Origin: DASYLJ01 sp964432595
Lineage (GTDB): Bacteria > Desulfobacterota > Binatia > DP-6
Assembly: GCA_964432595.1 (NCBI GenBank)
Contig: CAYSOF010000009.1
Coordinates: 1-64,000, forward strand
DNA length: 64,000 bases
Direction: 5' to 3'
Below the pieces are notes generated by a model, which saw only the letters and a program-made list of their open reading frames with translations, had not been told where the DNA came from and searched no databases. Below, in pieces: positions 8,869 through 15,538 of the stretch (position 1 is the stretch's first letter; each line of letters opens with the position of its first letter). The position numbers and the translations under genes were made by a program.

Positions 8869-10062
8869 CTAACGCGTCTTCGCCTGCCGCACGTACCGCG
8901 ACAGATCCTCGCGGTCGATCAACGACAGCAGCTCGACGCGGTTGCCGTCGAGCAGCCGGTAGATCAGGCGGACGTCGGTCGCGACGCGCAGGCGGTAGTA
9001 GTCGGGCAGGCCTTCGAGCGGGATGGCGCGCAGGCTCGGGTGCCGCCAGTCCTCGGCCAGGCGGTAGGCCTTCTCGAACGCGTTGCGCACGATCTTCCGG
9101 TCCCAGCGGCGGATCGACTCGTAGAACTCGTCGCTGAAGACCGGCACGTTCCAGCCCGCGCCGCTGCCGCGGCCGGTCTCCTCGTCCGCGGCCGGCGTCG
9201 GCCCGCCGACGCGCGCGGCGTCCTCGAGCGCACGGAGTCGCCGCTGGAGGGCCGCTTCGGCGTCACGCGACTCGTCGAGGTCGACCTCGAGGCTACGCGC
9301 GCGCCGGGTGGCCGTCTCGAGCTCCTTGCCGAGCCGCGCGACCTCGCCGGCCGTGCCGCCCTGGATCTGCGCGCGCAAGCCGTCGCGCTCCGCCGCGAGA
9401 CGGCCGCGCTCGGCGTCCCCCTGCGCGCGCGCCGACTCGGATCCGCGCAGCTCGCGTCGCGCGCTCTCGAGCGCCTTCTCGAGCTCGCGGACGCGGTCCT
9501 TCATGTTGCTGACGCGCTTCAACGCGCGCGCGCTCTGGCTCCGTGCCCGCTTCGCGTCCTTCGCGATGGCGACCGTCGGGTCCTCGACCTCGGGCTCGGG
9601 CTCGGCCGGCGCGTCGCTCGCCGCCGCGGCCTCCTTCTTCGCCTGCTCCTCGGCCTCGTCGTACTCGGCGATGATCGTCTGCACGAGCGCCGCGGCGCTC
9701 GGTCCTCCGTCCTCCACGTCGGACGACAGGATCGCCCAGGCGAGGTCGCGCGCGGGATCGGGCGCGTCGAGAAGCAGCCAGGTGACGGCCTGCGCGCCGC
9801 CGGGCGCCGACACCGCGTCGACCAATGCCGACGTCTCCATCTCCTTGCGAAGCGACTTGTCGACGGCGGCGGCCACGTCGCGATCGGTCTCGTAGAAGTC
9901 GACGAGCGACCACGCGAGCTCCCACACCGACAAGGCTTCGACCCGCAGGCCCTCGGGCGCCGTCCCGAGCCGGCCGACGAGCTTCTTGAGCGACTTCTGT
10001 GGCAGCGCGACGACGAGGAACGTCGTCCGCTCGTCGGGATTCAGCGGGGTCAGGAGGGCCAC
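8869..10062 (-). CDS. Coiled-coil protein with C-terminal RelE/ParE-like domain
   Basis: I do not recognise this 397-aa protein as a whole. Residues 1 to about 150 form an unidentified acidic domain with several helices (SVWELAWSLVDFYETDRDV). Residues about 150-285 are a charged coiled coil rich in E, R, A and K. Residues about 300-397 read like a RelE/ParE-fold toxin or toxin-like domain: FSDEFYESIRRW, then HPSLRAIPLEGLPDYYRLRV and DVRLIYRLL, ending in IDREDLSRYVRQ. No small antitoxin gene is adjacent. It starts with GTG, 8 bp after a CTAAAG -10-like box, and lies 46 bp downstream of the UbiB-like gene on the same strand. It may be a cytoplasmic structural protein that recruited the fold, or a large toxin. 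Confidence 0.6.
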   Translation of the reverse strand: MALLTPLNPDERTTFLVVALPQKSLKKLVGRLGTAPEGLRVEALSVWELAWSLVDFYETDRDVAAAVDKSLRKEMETSALVDAVSAPGGAQAVTWLLLDAPDPARDLAWAILSSDVEDGGPSAAALVQTIIAEYDEAEEQAKKEAAAASDAPAEPEPEVEDPTVAIAKDAKRARSQSARALKRVSNMKDRVRELEKALESARRELRGSESARAQGDAERGRLAAERDGLRAQIQGGTAGEVARLGKELETATRRARSLEVDLDESRDAEAALQRRLRALEDAARVGGPTPAADEETGRGSGAGWNVPVFSDEFYESIRRWDRKIVRNAFEKAYRLAEDWRHPSLRAIPLEGLPDYYRLRVATDVRLIYRLLDGNRVELLSLIDREDLSRYVRQAKTR

Positions 10063-10108
10063 GGGCGGCTCTTTAGCGGGTTGCTCGTCGAGGGGCCATC
10101 GGCCCGCG

Positions 10109-11698
10109 TCACGACTCGCCGGGCGACTCGAGCCGCTTCTGCAGCGCCGCGCGACGCTCGTTGACCTCGCGTTGGGTCATCGTCGTGACGTCGCCCTCCA
10201 GGCCGAGCGAGCGGCGGATGCCTTCCGGATCGAGCGCGGCCATCGTCGGGTCGAAGCCGATGTCCTGCATGATCTTCGCGCCGTGGCGCTCGGCGAAGAA
10301 CGCGTAGATGCGCGTCAGCTGCTCGAAGATGTTCACGTCGGGCGCGAGCTTCGTGATCGCGCCGTCGAAGAAGAGCATGCCCTTCACGTAGAGCATCAGG
10401 TGCTTCGGCAGGCGGGCGCCGAGCCCCATCAGCCCTTTCAGGAGACGCTGGATCTCCCGCACCAGCTCCTCGCTCGACATGCGCGTCGGGTCCTGCACCG
10501 GCTCGTCGAGCCGCAGCAGCCGCATCACCTCGTCGACGTCGGCGTCGGGCGGCAGCGCGCCGAGATCGCGGAACGCCTCGATCTGGCCGCGCATGTCGTA
10601 GACGGCGCCCGTCATCATCATGCGGAGGAAGGCGAGGCGCTGCGCCTCGTTCATGCGGCCGGTGATGCCGTAGTCGAACAGCGCGACGCGGCCGTCGGGC
10701 ATGACGAACAGGTTGCCGCCGTGCAGGTCGCCGTGGAACACGCCGTAGATCATCGCGCCCTCGAGGAACGCGATGAGCAGCGACCGCACGACCTCCGCCG
10801 TGTCGACGCCCGCGGCCTGCATGCCCTCGACGTCGTCGTACTTGAAGCCCTGCAGGCGCTCCATCACGAGCACGCGCGGCGTCACCAGCGTCGGATGCGG
10901 GCGCGGCACGACGATGATCGTCTGCCCCGCCTCGCGCAGCACGCGCGCGACGTCGAGCATGTTGTCGGCCTCGAGACGGAAGTCGAGCTCCTCGACGATC
11001 GTCTCGGCGAACAGCTCGACCAGCGCGGGCGGGTTCGCCAGGGCCGACACCGGAATGCGGCCGACCAGGTGCGGCGCGATCCATGCCATGGCGCGGATGT
11101 CGCGACGGACGAGGCGCGCGACCTGCGGCCGCTGCACCTTGACGACGACCTCCTCGCCGCCGGGCAGGCGCGCGGCGTGCACCTGCGCGATCGATGCGGC
11201 CGCCAGGCACTCGCGGTCGAAGCGCGCGAACGCCTGCTCGAGCGGCCGGCCGAGGTCCTCTTCGACCACGCGGCGCACGACGTCGAACGGCTCGGGGGGC
11301 ACCTGATCGCGACAGCGCTTGAACTCCTCGACCAGCTCGGGCGGGAACAGGCCCTGGCCCGACGACACGATCTGGCCGAGCTTGATGTAGGCGGGCCCGA
11401 GCCGCTCGAACGCGCGGCGCAGACGGCGGGACAGGCCGGCGCGCGATTCCGACCCGCCGCGGCGGCGCTCGCGCAGCGACCACCCGGTGAGCCCGCTCCC
11501 GATGAGCGCCGCGGCCTCGGTGAAGCGCCAGAGCGGCGGCATCGCGCGGCGGCGCACCAGCTCCGGCACCTCGGCCTGCGATCGCGCGCGGAGCGCGGCC
11601 ACGTCGGCGCGCCACGGACACGCCGACGGATCGATGTGCCAGGGGCCCCGGTCGCTGAACGCGCCGAAGGAGAGGTCGGAGCTGGGGGGAGTCGTCAC
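10109..11698 (-). CDS. ABC1/UbiB (AarF) family atypical kinase
   Basis: This is a 529-aa member of the ABC1/ADCK/UbiB family. These atypical kinases or ATPases are known from ubiquinone biosynthesis and membrane lipid homeostasis. The family-defining KxGQ motif reads KLGQ at residues 106-109, followed by AAASIAQVHAA, the Ala/Lys ATP-site strand VVVKVQRPQV, the catalytic loop HGDLHGGNLF near residue 322 and the metal motif LFDYGITG. Length matches typical members (about 450-560 aa). The start is GTG with no Shine-Dalgarno, behind a promoter-like TTGCTC-16-CTAGCC. Whether it serves quinone synthesis is unknown because no ubi or men genes are nearby. Confidence 0.88.
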   Translation of the reverse strand: MTTPPSSDLSFGAFSDRGPWHIDPSACPWRADVAALRARSQAEVPELVRRRAMPPLWRFTEAAALIGSGLTGWSLRERRRGGSESRAGLSRRLRRAFERLGPAYIKLGQIVSSGQGLFPPELVEEFKRCRDQVPPEPFDVVRRVVEEDLGRPLEQAFARFDRECLAAASIAQVHAARLPGGEEVVVKVQRPQVARLVRRDIRAMAWIAPHLVGRIPVSALANPPALVELFAETIVEELDFRLEADNMLDVARVLREAGQTIIVVPRPHPTLVTPRVLVMERLQGFKYDDVEGMQAAGVDTAEVVRSLLIAFLEGAMIYGVFHGDLHGGNLFVMPDGRVALFDYGITGRMNEAQRLAFLRMMMTGAVYDMRGQIEAFRDLGALPPDADVDEVMRLLRLDEPVQDPTRMSSEELVREIQRLLKGLMGLGARLPKHLMLYVKGMLFFDGAITKLAPDVNIFEQLTRIYAFFAERHGAKIMQDIGFDPTMAALDPEGIRRSLGLEGDVTTMTQREVNERRAALQKRLESPGES

Positions 11699-11708
11699 GC
11701 GTCGCGCA

Positions 11709-11736
11709 GGCTAGCGGCCGGCGCTCGTCCGAGCAA
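11709..11736 (-). promoter_or_regulatory. Promoter candidate for the UbiB-family gene
   Basis: Read on the minus strand: TTGCTC (11731-11736), 16 bp, CTAGCC (11709-11714), then 10 bp to the GTG at 11698. This is the same geometry as other leaderless-type starts in the window. It was matched by eye. Confidence 0.35.
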
Positions 11737-11958
11737 AGCCGACGATACCCAACATGGCGTGCCGCTTGCAGAAATCAGGATTGACGCAGGGTCGTCCCGA
11801 CATAGGAGCGAAAGGGTCGATGCGCGCGCCGCGCGCGTCAGGGAACCGATGCCGCGGGACACGCATGGATGCTTCGCTCGGGCGCCGCCGACATTCGAGT
11901 CGCTCGCGACCGCTTCGCCCCGTCACCCACCACCCACACTGCAGAAGGAGAAACCCAT

Positions 11959-13212
11959 ATGCGCTCACTCGCACCACTCGCGATGATGTTCGTCGCGAGC
12001 GCGCTGCTCGCTTCGCCGCCGCAGTCGCACGCGCAGACGTGCGGCAACGACGTCGTCGAGAGCGGGGAGGACTGCGATCCGCCGGGCAGCCTGACCTGTC
12101 CCGACGAATCGTCGCCCGGCGGATCGTTCGTCGCCTGCAACGCCGATTGTACCTGCGGCGACACACCGTCGTCTCCGGCCGGCAGCTTCCTCTGCTACGG
12201 CGTCAGGTCGGGCGGCAACGGCTCGGAGTCCGGAGTCGAGCTGCTCGACCGGTACGGCAGCTCCACCGTCGAGCTCGAGGGTCCGAAGCGCCTCTGCGCC
12301 CCGGCCAACGTCGACGATGAGGACGAGGGCGCGGCCGAGGCCGCCGATCACCTCACCGAGTACAAGATCCGCGGGCGATCGTCGTTCCAGCCGGTGCGCA
12401 ACCAGCGCATGATCAACCAGTTCGGGACGATCTTCCTCGACGTGATGCGGCCGACGGCGCTGCTCGTGCCCGCCGGCAAGAGCGTCGACGGCGAAGCCGA
12501 TCCGCCGAGCGCGGACGCCAACCACTTCACCTGCTACGCGGTGAAGCGCGCGCGCGGCAGCGAGCCGTTCCAGCGCGAGAACGACGTCGCCGTCGAGACG
12601 CAGTTCGAGGACACGCTGATCGACGTTCGCCGTCCGCGGCACCTCTGCGTGCCGACCGACAAGAACGGCGAGGACCCGGGCGCCGAGACCGATGCGGGCA
12701 GCCTGGTCTGCTACCAGATCAAGGGCTCCGGCGGCATCGGCAAGCCGAAGGTGTCGCTGAACGACCAGTTCGGCACCCGCCGCGTGACGCTCGGCCAGCG
12801 CCAGGCGCTGTGCGTGGCGTCGATGGAGAACCCGTCGACGACGACCACGACGAGCACGAGCACGACGACGACGACCACGCCGTCGTCGACCAGCACGTCG
12901 ACGTCCACCACCGTGCCGTCGACGACCACGTCCACCACGGTGCCGTCGACGACCACGTCGACCACCATCGCGTCGACGACCACGTCGACGACGATTCCGT
13001 CCACCACGACGTCGACGACCGTTCCGCCGACGACCACGACGTCCACGACGGTGCCGCCGACGACCACGTCGACGACGGTTCCGCCGACCACGACGTCCAC
13101 CACGGTGCCGCCGACGACCACGTCGACCACCGTCGAGCCCACGACCACCACGACCACGACGAGCAGCACGACGACGAGCATTCCGAGCTCGCCGTCGGCG
13201 GCGTTCCTGTGA
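11959..13212 (+). CDS. Secreted repeat protein with Thr-rich C-terminal stalk
   Basis: The ATG at 11959 follows a clear Shine-Dalgarno (AAGGAG, 7-8 bp spacing). The open frame continues 30 codons further upstream without any signal. The 417-aa product has a Sec signal peptide ending near HAQT, a Cys-containing segment (CGNDVVESGEDC), then four repeats of about 70-80 residues of the type CYxVK...DQFGT...LCxPA. I associate these repeats with exported proteins of uncultured deltaproteobacterial-like genomes. Residues about 295-400 are almost entirely T, S, P and V in 9-residue units (VPSTTTSTT), a likely extended or glycosylated stalk. No LPXTG or membrane anchor follows the stalk. Function unknown. 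Confidence 0.75.
   Translation: MRSLAPLAMMFVASALLASPPQSHAQTCGNDVVESGEDCDPPGSLTCPDESSPGGSFVACNADCTCGDTPSSPAGSFLCYGVRSGGNGSESGVELLDRYGSSTVELEGPKRLCAPANVDDEDEGAAEAADHLTEYKIRGRSSFQPVRNQRMINQFGTIFLDVMRPTALLVPAGKSVDGEADPPSADANHFTCYAVKRARGSEPFQRENDVAVETQFEDTLIDVRRPRHLCVPTDKNGEDPGAETDAGSLVCYQIKGSGGIGKPKVSLNDQFGTRRVTLGQRQALCVASMENPSTTTTTSTSTTTTTTPSSTSTSTSTTVPSTTTSTTVPSTTTSTTIASTTTSTTIPSTTTSTTVPPTTTTSTTVPPTTTSTTVPPTTTSTTVPPTTTSTTVEPTTTTTTTSSTTTSIPSSPSAAFL
12837..13182 (+). repeat. 27-bp coding tandem repeats (Thr-rich stalk)
   Basis: About nine degenerate 27-bp units built on CCGACGACCACGTCGACG encode VP(S/P)TTTSTT. The array lies wholly inside the reading frame. One unit has an extra Thr codon (VPPTTTTSTT), suggesting replication slippage in codon-sized steps. 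Confidence 0.85.
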
Positions 13213-13234
13213 TCGGGTGAACCCGGTCGCCGGC

Positions 13235-13259
13235 GTCCCCGGGCATGGTGCCCGGGGAC
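13235..13259. terminator. Bidirectional terminator hairpin
   Basis: A perfect 11-bp stem GTCCCCGGGCA / TGCCCGGGGAC with a 3-nt loop (TGG) sits between two convergent genes (stops at 13212 and 13279). It is flanked by further imperfect inverted GC-rich sequence. There is no U-tract on either strand, but the position and stability fit a shared terminator. Confidence 0.6.
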
Positions 13260-13278
13260 GACCGGCGCCGGTGCCCTG

Positions 13279-13851
13279 CTAATCGCCGAGCGCGATCACC
13301 GCGGGCGCGAAGAGCAGCAGCGCCGGCGTGCCGACGGCGTCGACCGCGAACGTGAACGGCAGCAGCGGCCACACCCACGGCCGCACGTGGATGCGCGTGA
13401 ACGCGCGCGTATCGAGCGGCGGCGAGGGGGGGGCGCCCGGCGCCTCGTGCAGCACCAGCGCGACGTCGCGCCCGTCGTCGGTCACGGCCTCGAGCGAGGG
13501 CGCACCCGGGTCGGGTGTGCGCACGATCGCCACGGGGCGTCCCGCGCGTCGCCGTGCGGACGCCGCGTCGAGCCAGGTCACCTCGAGCGTGTCGACCGGC
13601 CGGCGGGCGGCGCGTACGTCGGCCAGCGGGATCGCGGCCCACTGCTCGCGCCGGTCGACGGGACGTCCGGCGTCGTTCGCATCGACCGCGGCGTAGCGCA
13701 GCACGAGCGCGTCGTCGCCGACGAACGCCTCCTGCACGCGCAGCACGTGCTCGCGTCGCCGAGCGGCGTCGAGCAGATGGCCGGAGAAGCATCCCGACGC
13801 GACCGCCGCCACGAGGACGGCGCCGGCGAGCCGCTCAATACAGGAGGCCAT
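13279..13851 (-). CDS. Putative lipoprotein, unknown function
   Basis: The 190-aa product has an N-terminal signal with lipobox VASGC (Cys near residue 21), a soluble middle with no motif I recognise, and a C-terminal hydrophobic stretch (WPLLPFTFAVDAVGTPALLLFAPAVIALG) that resembles the tail of YceK-like small lipoproteins. It starts 17 bp inside the end of the upstream gene on the same strand, so the two are cotranscribed and probably coupled. A role at the cell envelope is inferred only from the lipobox and its partner. Confidence 0.6.
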   Translation of the reverse strand: MASCIERLAGAVLVAAVASGCFSGHLLDAARRREHVLRVQEAFVGDDALVLRYAAVDANDAGRPVDRREQWAAIPLADVRAARRPVDTLEVTWLDAASARRRAGRPVAIVRTPDPGAPSLEAVTDDGRDVALVLHEAPGAPPSPPLDTRAFTRIHVRPWVWPLLPFTFAVDAVGTPALLLFAPAVIALGD

Positions 13852-14620
13852 CGTACACCACGTAGCCGCGGACGGGCCCGCCGGCGAAGTAGTCCGTGCG
13901 GGGATAGTGGAAGGCGCGGTCGCCGCGGTCCCACGTGAAGACGAGCGGCTCGCCCGCGATGTTCGGGTCGTAGGTGACGAACCGGATCTCGCCGGGCGTC
14001 TCCTCGACGGCGTACACGAGGAGCAGGTGGTTCAGCCCGAGCGCCGGAAACACGACGATGTGGACGATGGGCAGCAGTCCCGCGCGCACCGACGCGACCA
14101 TCGCGTCGGCCTCCGCGCGCTGGTGCTCCATGCTGAAGGGAAAGATCATCCGCCAGTTGCCGCGCTGCAGGTAGCTGCGCCACGGCCCCTCGAGCGCGAT
14201 CTTCATCGCGCCCTCGCGCGCCGCGCTGAAGCTGCGCAGATCGGGGTAACCCGGAATGACGACCGGGTCCGATACCGGCTCGAGCCGCCGTGGATCGCGC
14301 GCGATCACCTCGCGCATGAGCGCCAGGTAGGTCGCGTCGTCGACGCGCGGAGCGTCCGGCATGAAGCGGGCCTGCAGGTGGAACGACCGCGCCGCGGCGA
14401 CCATGTTCCCGCAGCGCAGCACGAAATCGGGCGTCGGGTCTTTCGTGCGCCAGGACATGTCGCCCGTGCGCTCGTCGATGTCGTAGGCCCACGCCGTCTC
14501 GTTGGCGAAGGCGAACGTATCGGTGGCGAAGCGGAACGGCGGCGCCGGCCGGCCGGCGGAGGGAGCGCGGTGCGCGCAGCCCACGATCAGGGCGAGCAGG
14601 AGAAGCGTCCAGCGGAGCAT
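13835..14620 (-). CDS. Putative lipoprotein with papain-like features
   Basis: This 261-aa protein begins MLRWTLLLLALIVGCAH, a lipoprotein signal (lipobox VGC). It contains VLRCGNMVAAA (candidate nucleophile Cys), NHLLLVYAVEE (candidate His) and FVTYDPN (candidate Asp). This Cys-His-Asp order and spacing are compatible with a papain-like or C39-like hydrolase. No family is recognised, so that is inference. It precedes another lipoprotein gene with a short overlap. A TTCGCC-16-TATAGA promoter lies 14 bp upstream of the ATG. Confidence 0.6.
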   Translation of the reverse strand: MLRWTLLLLALIVGCAHRAPSAGRPAPPFRFATDTFAFANETAWAYDIDERTGDMSWRTKDPTPDFVLRCGNMVAAARSFHLQARFMPDAPRVDDATYLALMREVIARDPRRLEPVSDPVVIPGYPDLRSFSAAREGAMKIALEGPWRSYLQRGNWRMIFPFSMEHQRAEADAMVASVRAGLLPIVHIVVFPALGLNHLLLVYAVEETPGEIRFVTYDPNIAGEPLVFTWDRGDRAFHYPRTDYFAGGPVRGYVVYDGLLY

Positions 14621-14634
14621 GCGGCGGACGGATC

Positions 14635-14662
14635 TCTATACGACGGCAGGCATCGGGGCGAA
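14635..14662 (-). promoter_or_regulatory. Promoter candidate of the lipoprotein pair
   Basis: On the minus strand TTCGCC (14657-14662) is followed by 16 bp and TATAGA (14635-14640), the best -10 box in this intergenic region, 14 bp before the ATG at 14620. It is back-to-back with the promoter of the enoyl-CoA hydratase gene. Confidence 0.45.
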
Positions 14663-14665
14663 TGA

Positions 14666-14694
14666 TTGACTTCACGCGGGGCCTCTGGGAATCC
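14666..14694 (+). promoter_or_regulatory. Promoter candidate of the enoyl-CoA hydratase gene
   Basis: TTGACT (14666-14671), 17 bp, GAATCC (14689-14694), then 6 bp to the ATG at 14701. The close spacing argues for the 14701 start over the in-frame ATG at 14662, which would overlap this promoter. Confidence 0.4.
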
Positions 14695-14700
14695 CGCGCG

Positions 14701-15504
14701 ATGCCGTTCGTCACGATCGAGAAGCCCGTCCCGCACGTCAGCGTGATCGCGCTGAACCGTCCCGAGCGTCTGAACGCCATGTCGTTCGACACCGTCGTGC
14801 CGCTGTTCGACGCGCTCGCGCAGGTGGGTACCGACAACGATACGTGGGTCGTCGTCCTGACCGGTGCGGGGCGCGGGTTCTGCTCGGGGCTCGACCTCGA
14901 GGATCACGGCATGCCGCCGGGCTGCGACGGCCTGCCGATGTCGCGTATCGCGATCCGCGCGATGGAGACGATGGCGAACCTCGTGCCGGCGATGCGCGGC
15001 ATCCCGCAGCCCATCATCGCGGCGGTGAACGGTCCGGCGTACGGCGGCGGCCTCTGCCTGACGCTCGGCGCGGACGTCCGTCTCGCGGGCGCGTCGGCGA
15101 CGTTCCGGAACGCGGGCATCAACAACGGGCTCAGCGGCACCGAGCTCGGCATCAGCTGGCTGCTGCCGCGGCTGATCGGCGCCGCGCACGCCTGGGACGT
15201 CATCCTGACGGGCCGCGAGCTCGACGCGGCCGAGGCGCTGCGGCTCGGCCTCGTCTCGCGCGTCTTTCCCGACGACGAGCTGTCCGCAGGCGCGATTGCG
15301 CTGGCCCAGCAGATGTGCGGCTACAGCCCGCACGGCCTGTCGATGACGAAGACGGTGCTCTGGTCGAACCTCGAGGTGGGCAGCCTGACGGCGGGCGTCG
15401 ACCTCGAGAACCGCAACCAGCTGCTGGTCCGCATGACGACGCAGAACCTGCAGGAGGCGATCACCGCGCGGAAGCAGAAGCGCGCGCCGAAGTACGAGGA
15501 CTAG
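14701..15504 (+). CDS. Enoyl-CoA hydratase/isomerase family protein
   Basis: This is a crotonase-fold protein of 267 aa from ATG 14701, which begins MPFVTIEKPVPHVSVIALNR like other family members. An upstream in-frame ATG at 14662 would add 13 residues. The two oxyanion-hole segments are clear: CSGLDL and NGPAYGGGLCL. Of the canonical hydratase glutamates, the first is not found at its usual place and the second is Asp in AWDVILTG. However, an acidic residue occurs in the loop GTELGISWLLPR, as in the EchA12-like and isomerase branches. Beta-oxidation-type isomerisation or hydration of a CoA ester is therefore likely, with the exact reaction open. Confidence 0.88.
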   Translation: MPFVTIEKPVPHVSVIALNRPERLNAMSFDTVVPLFDALAQVGTDNDTWVVVLTGAGRGFCSGLDLEDHGMPPGCDGLPMSRIAIRAMETMANLVPAMRGIPQPIIAAVNGPAYGGGLCLTLGADVRLAGASATFRNAGINNGLSGTELGISWLLPRLIGAAHAWDVILTGRELDAAEALRLGLVSRVFPDDELSAGAIALAQQMCGYSPHGLSMTKTVLWSNLEVGSLTAGVDLENRNQLLVRMTTQNLQEAITARKQKRAPKYED

Positions 15505-15538
15505 CCTCCACCCCCGCGCGGCGGATCGCATTGGGTCG

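Noticed and set aside
12711..13181. Minus-strand frame of almost pure Val (VVVDVVVGG repeats), and a CRISPR-like look of the regular 27-bp units
   Set aside because: It is the complement of the Thr-rich coding repeats. Units are contiguous and codon-phased, with no spacers.
14662..14700. Earlier ATG at 14662 as the start of the enoyl-CoA hydratase
   Set aside because: It coincides with the -35 region of a good promoter and with the -35 box of the divergent promoter. Similarity to the family begins at the 14701 Met.
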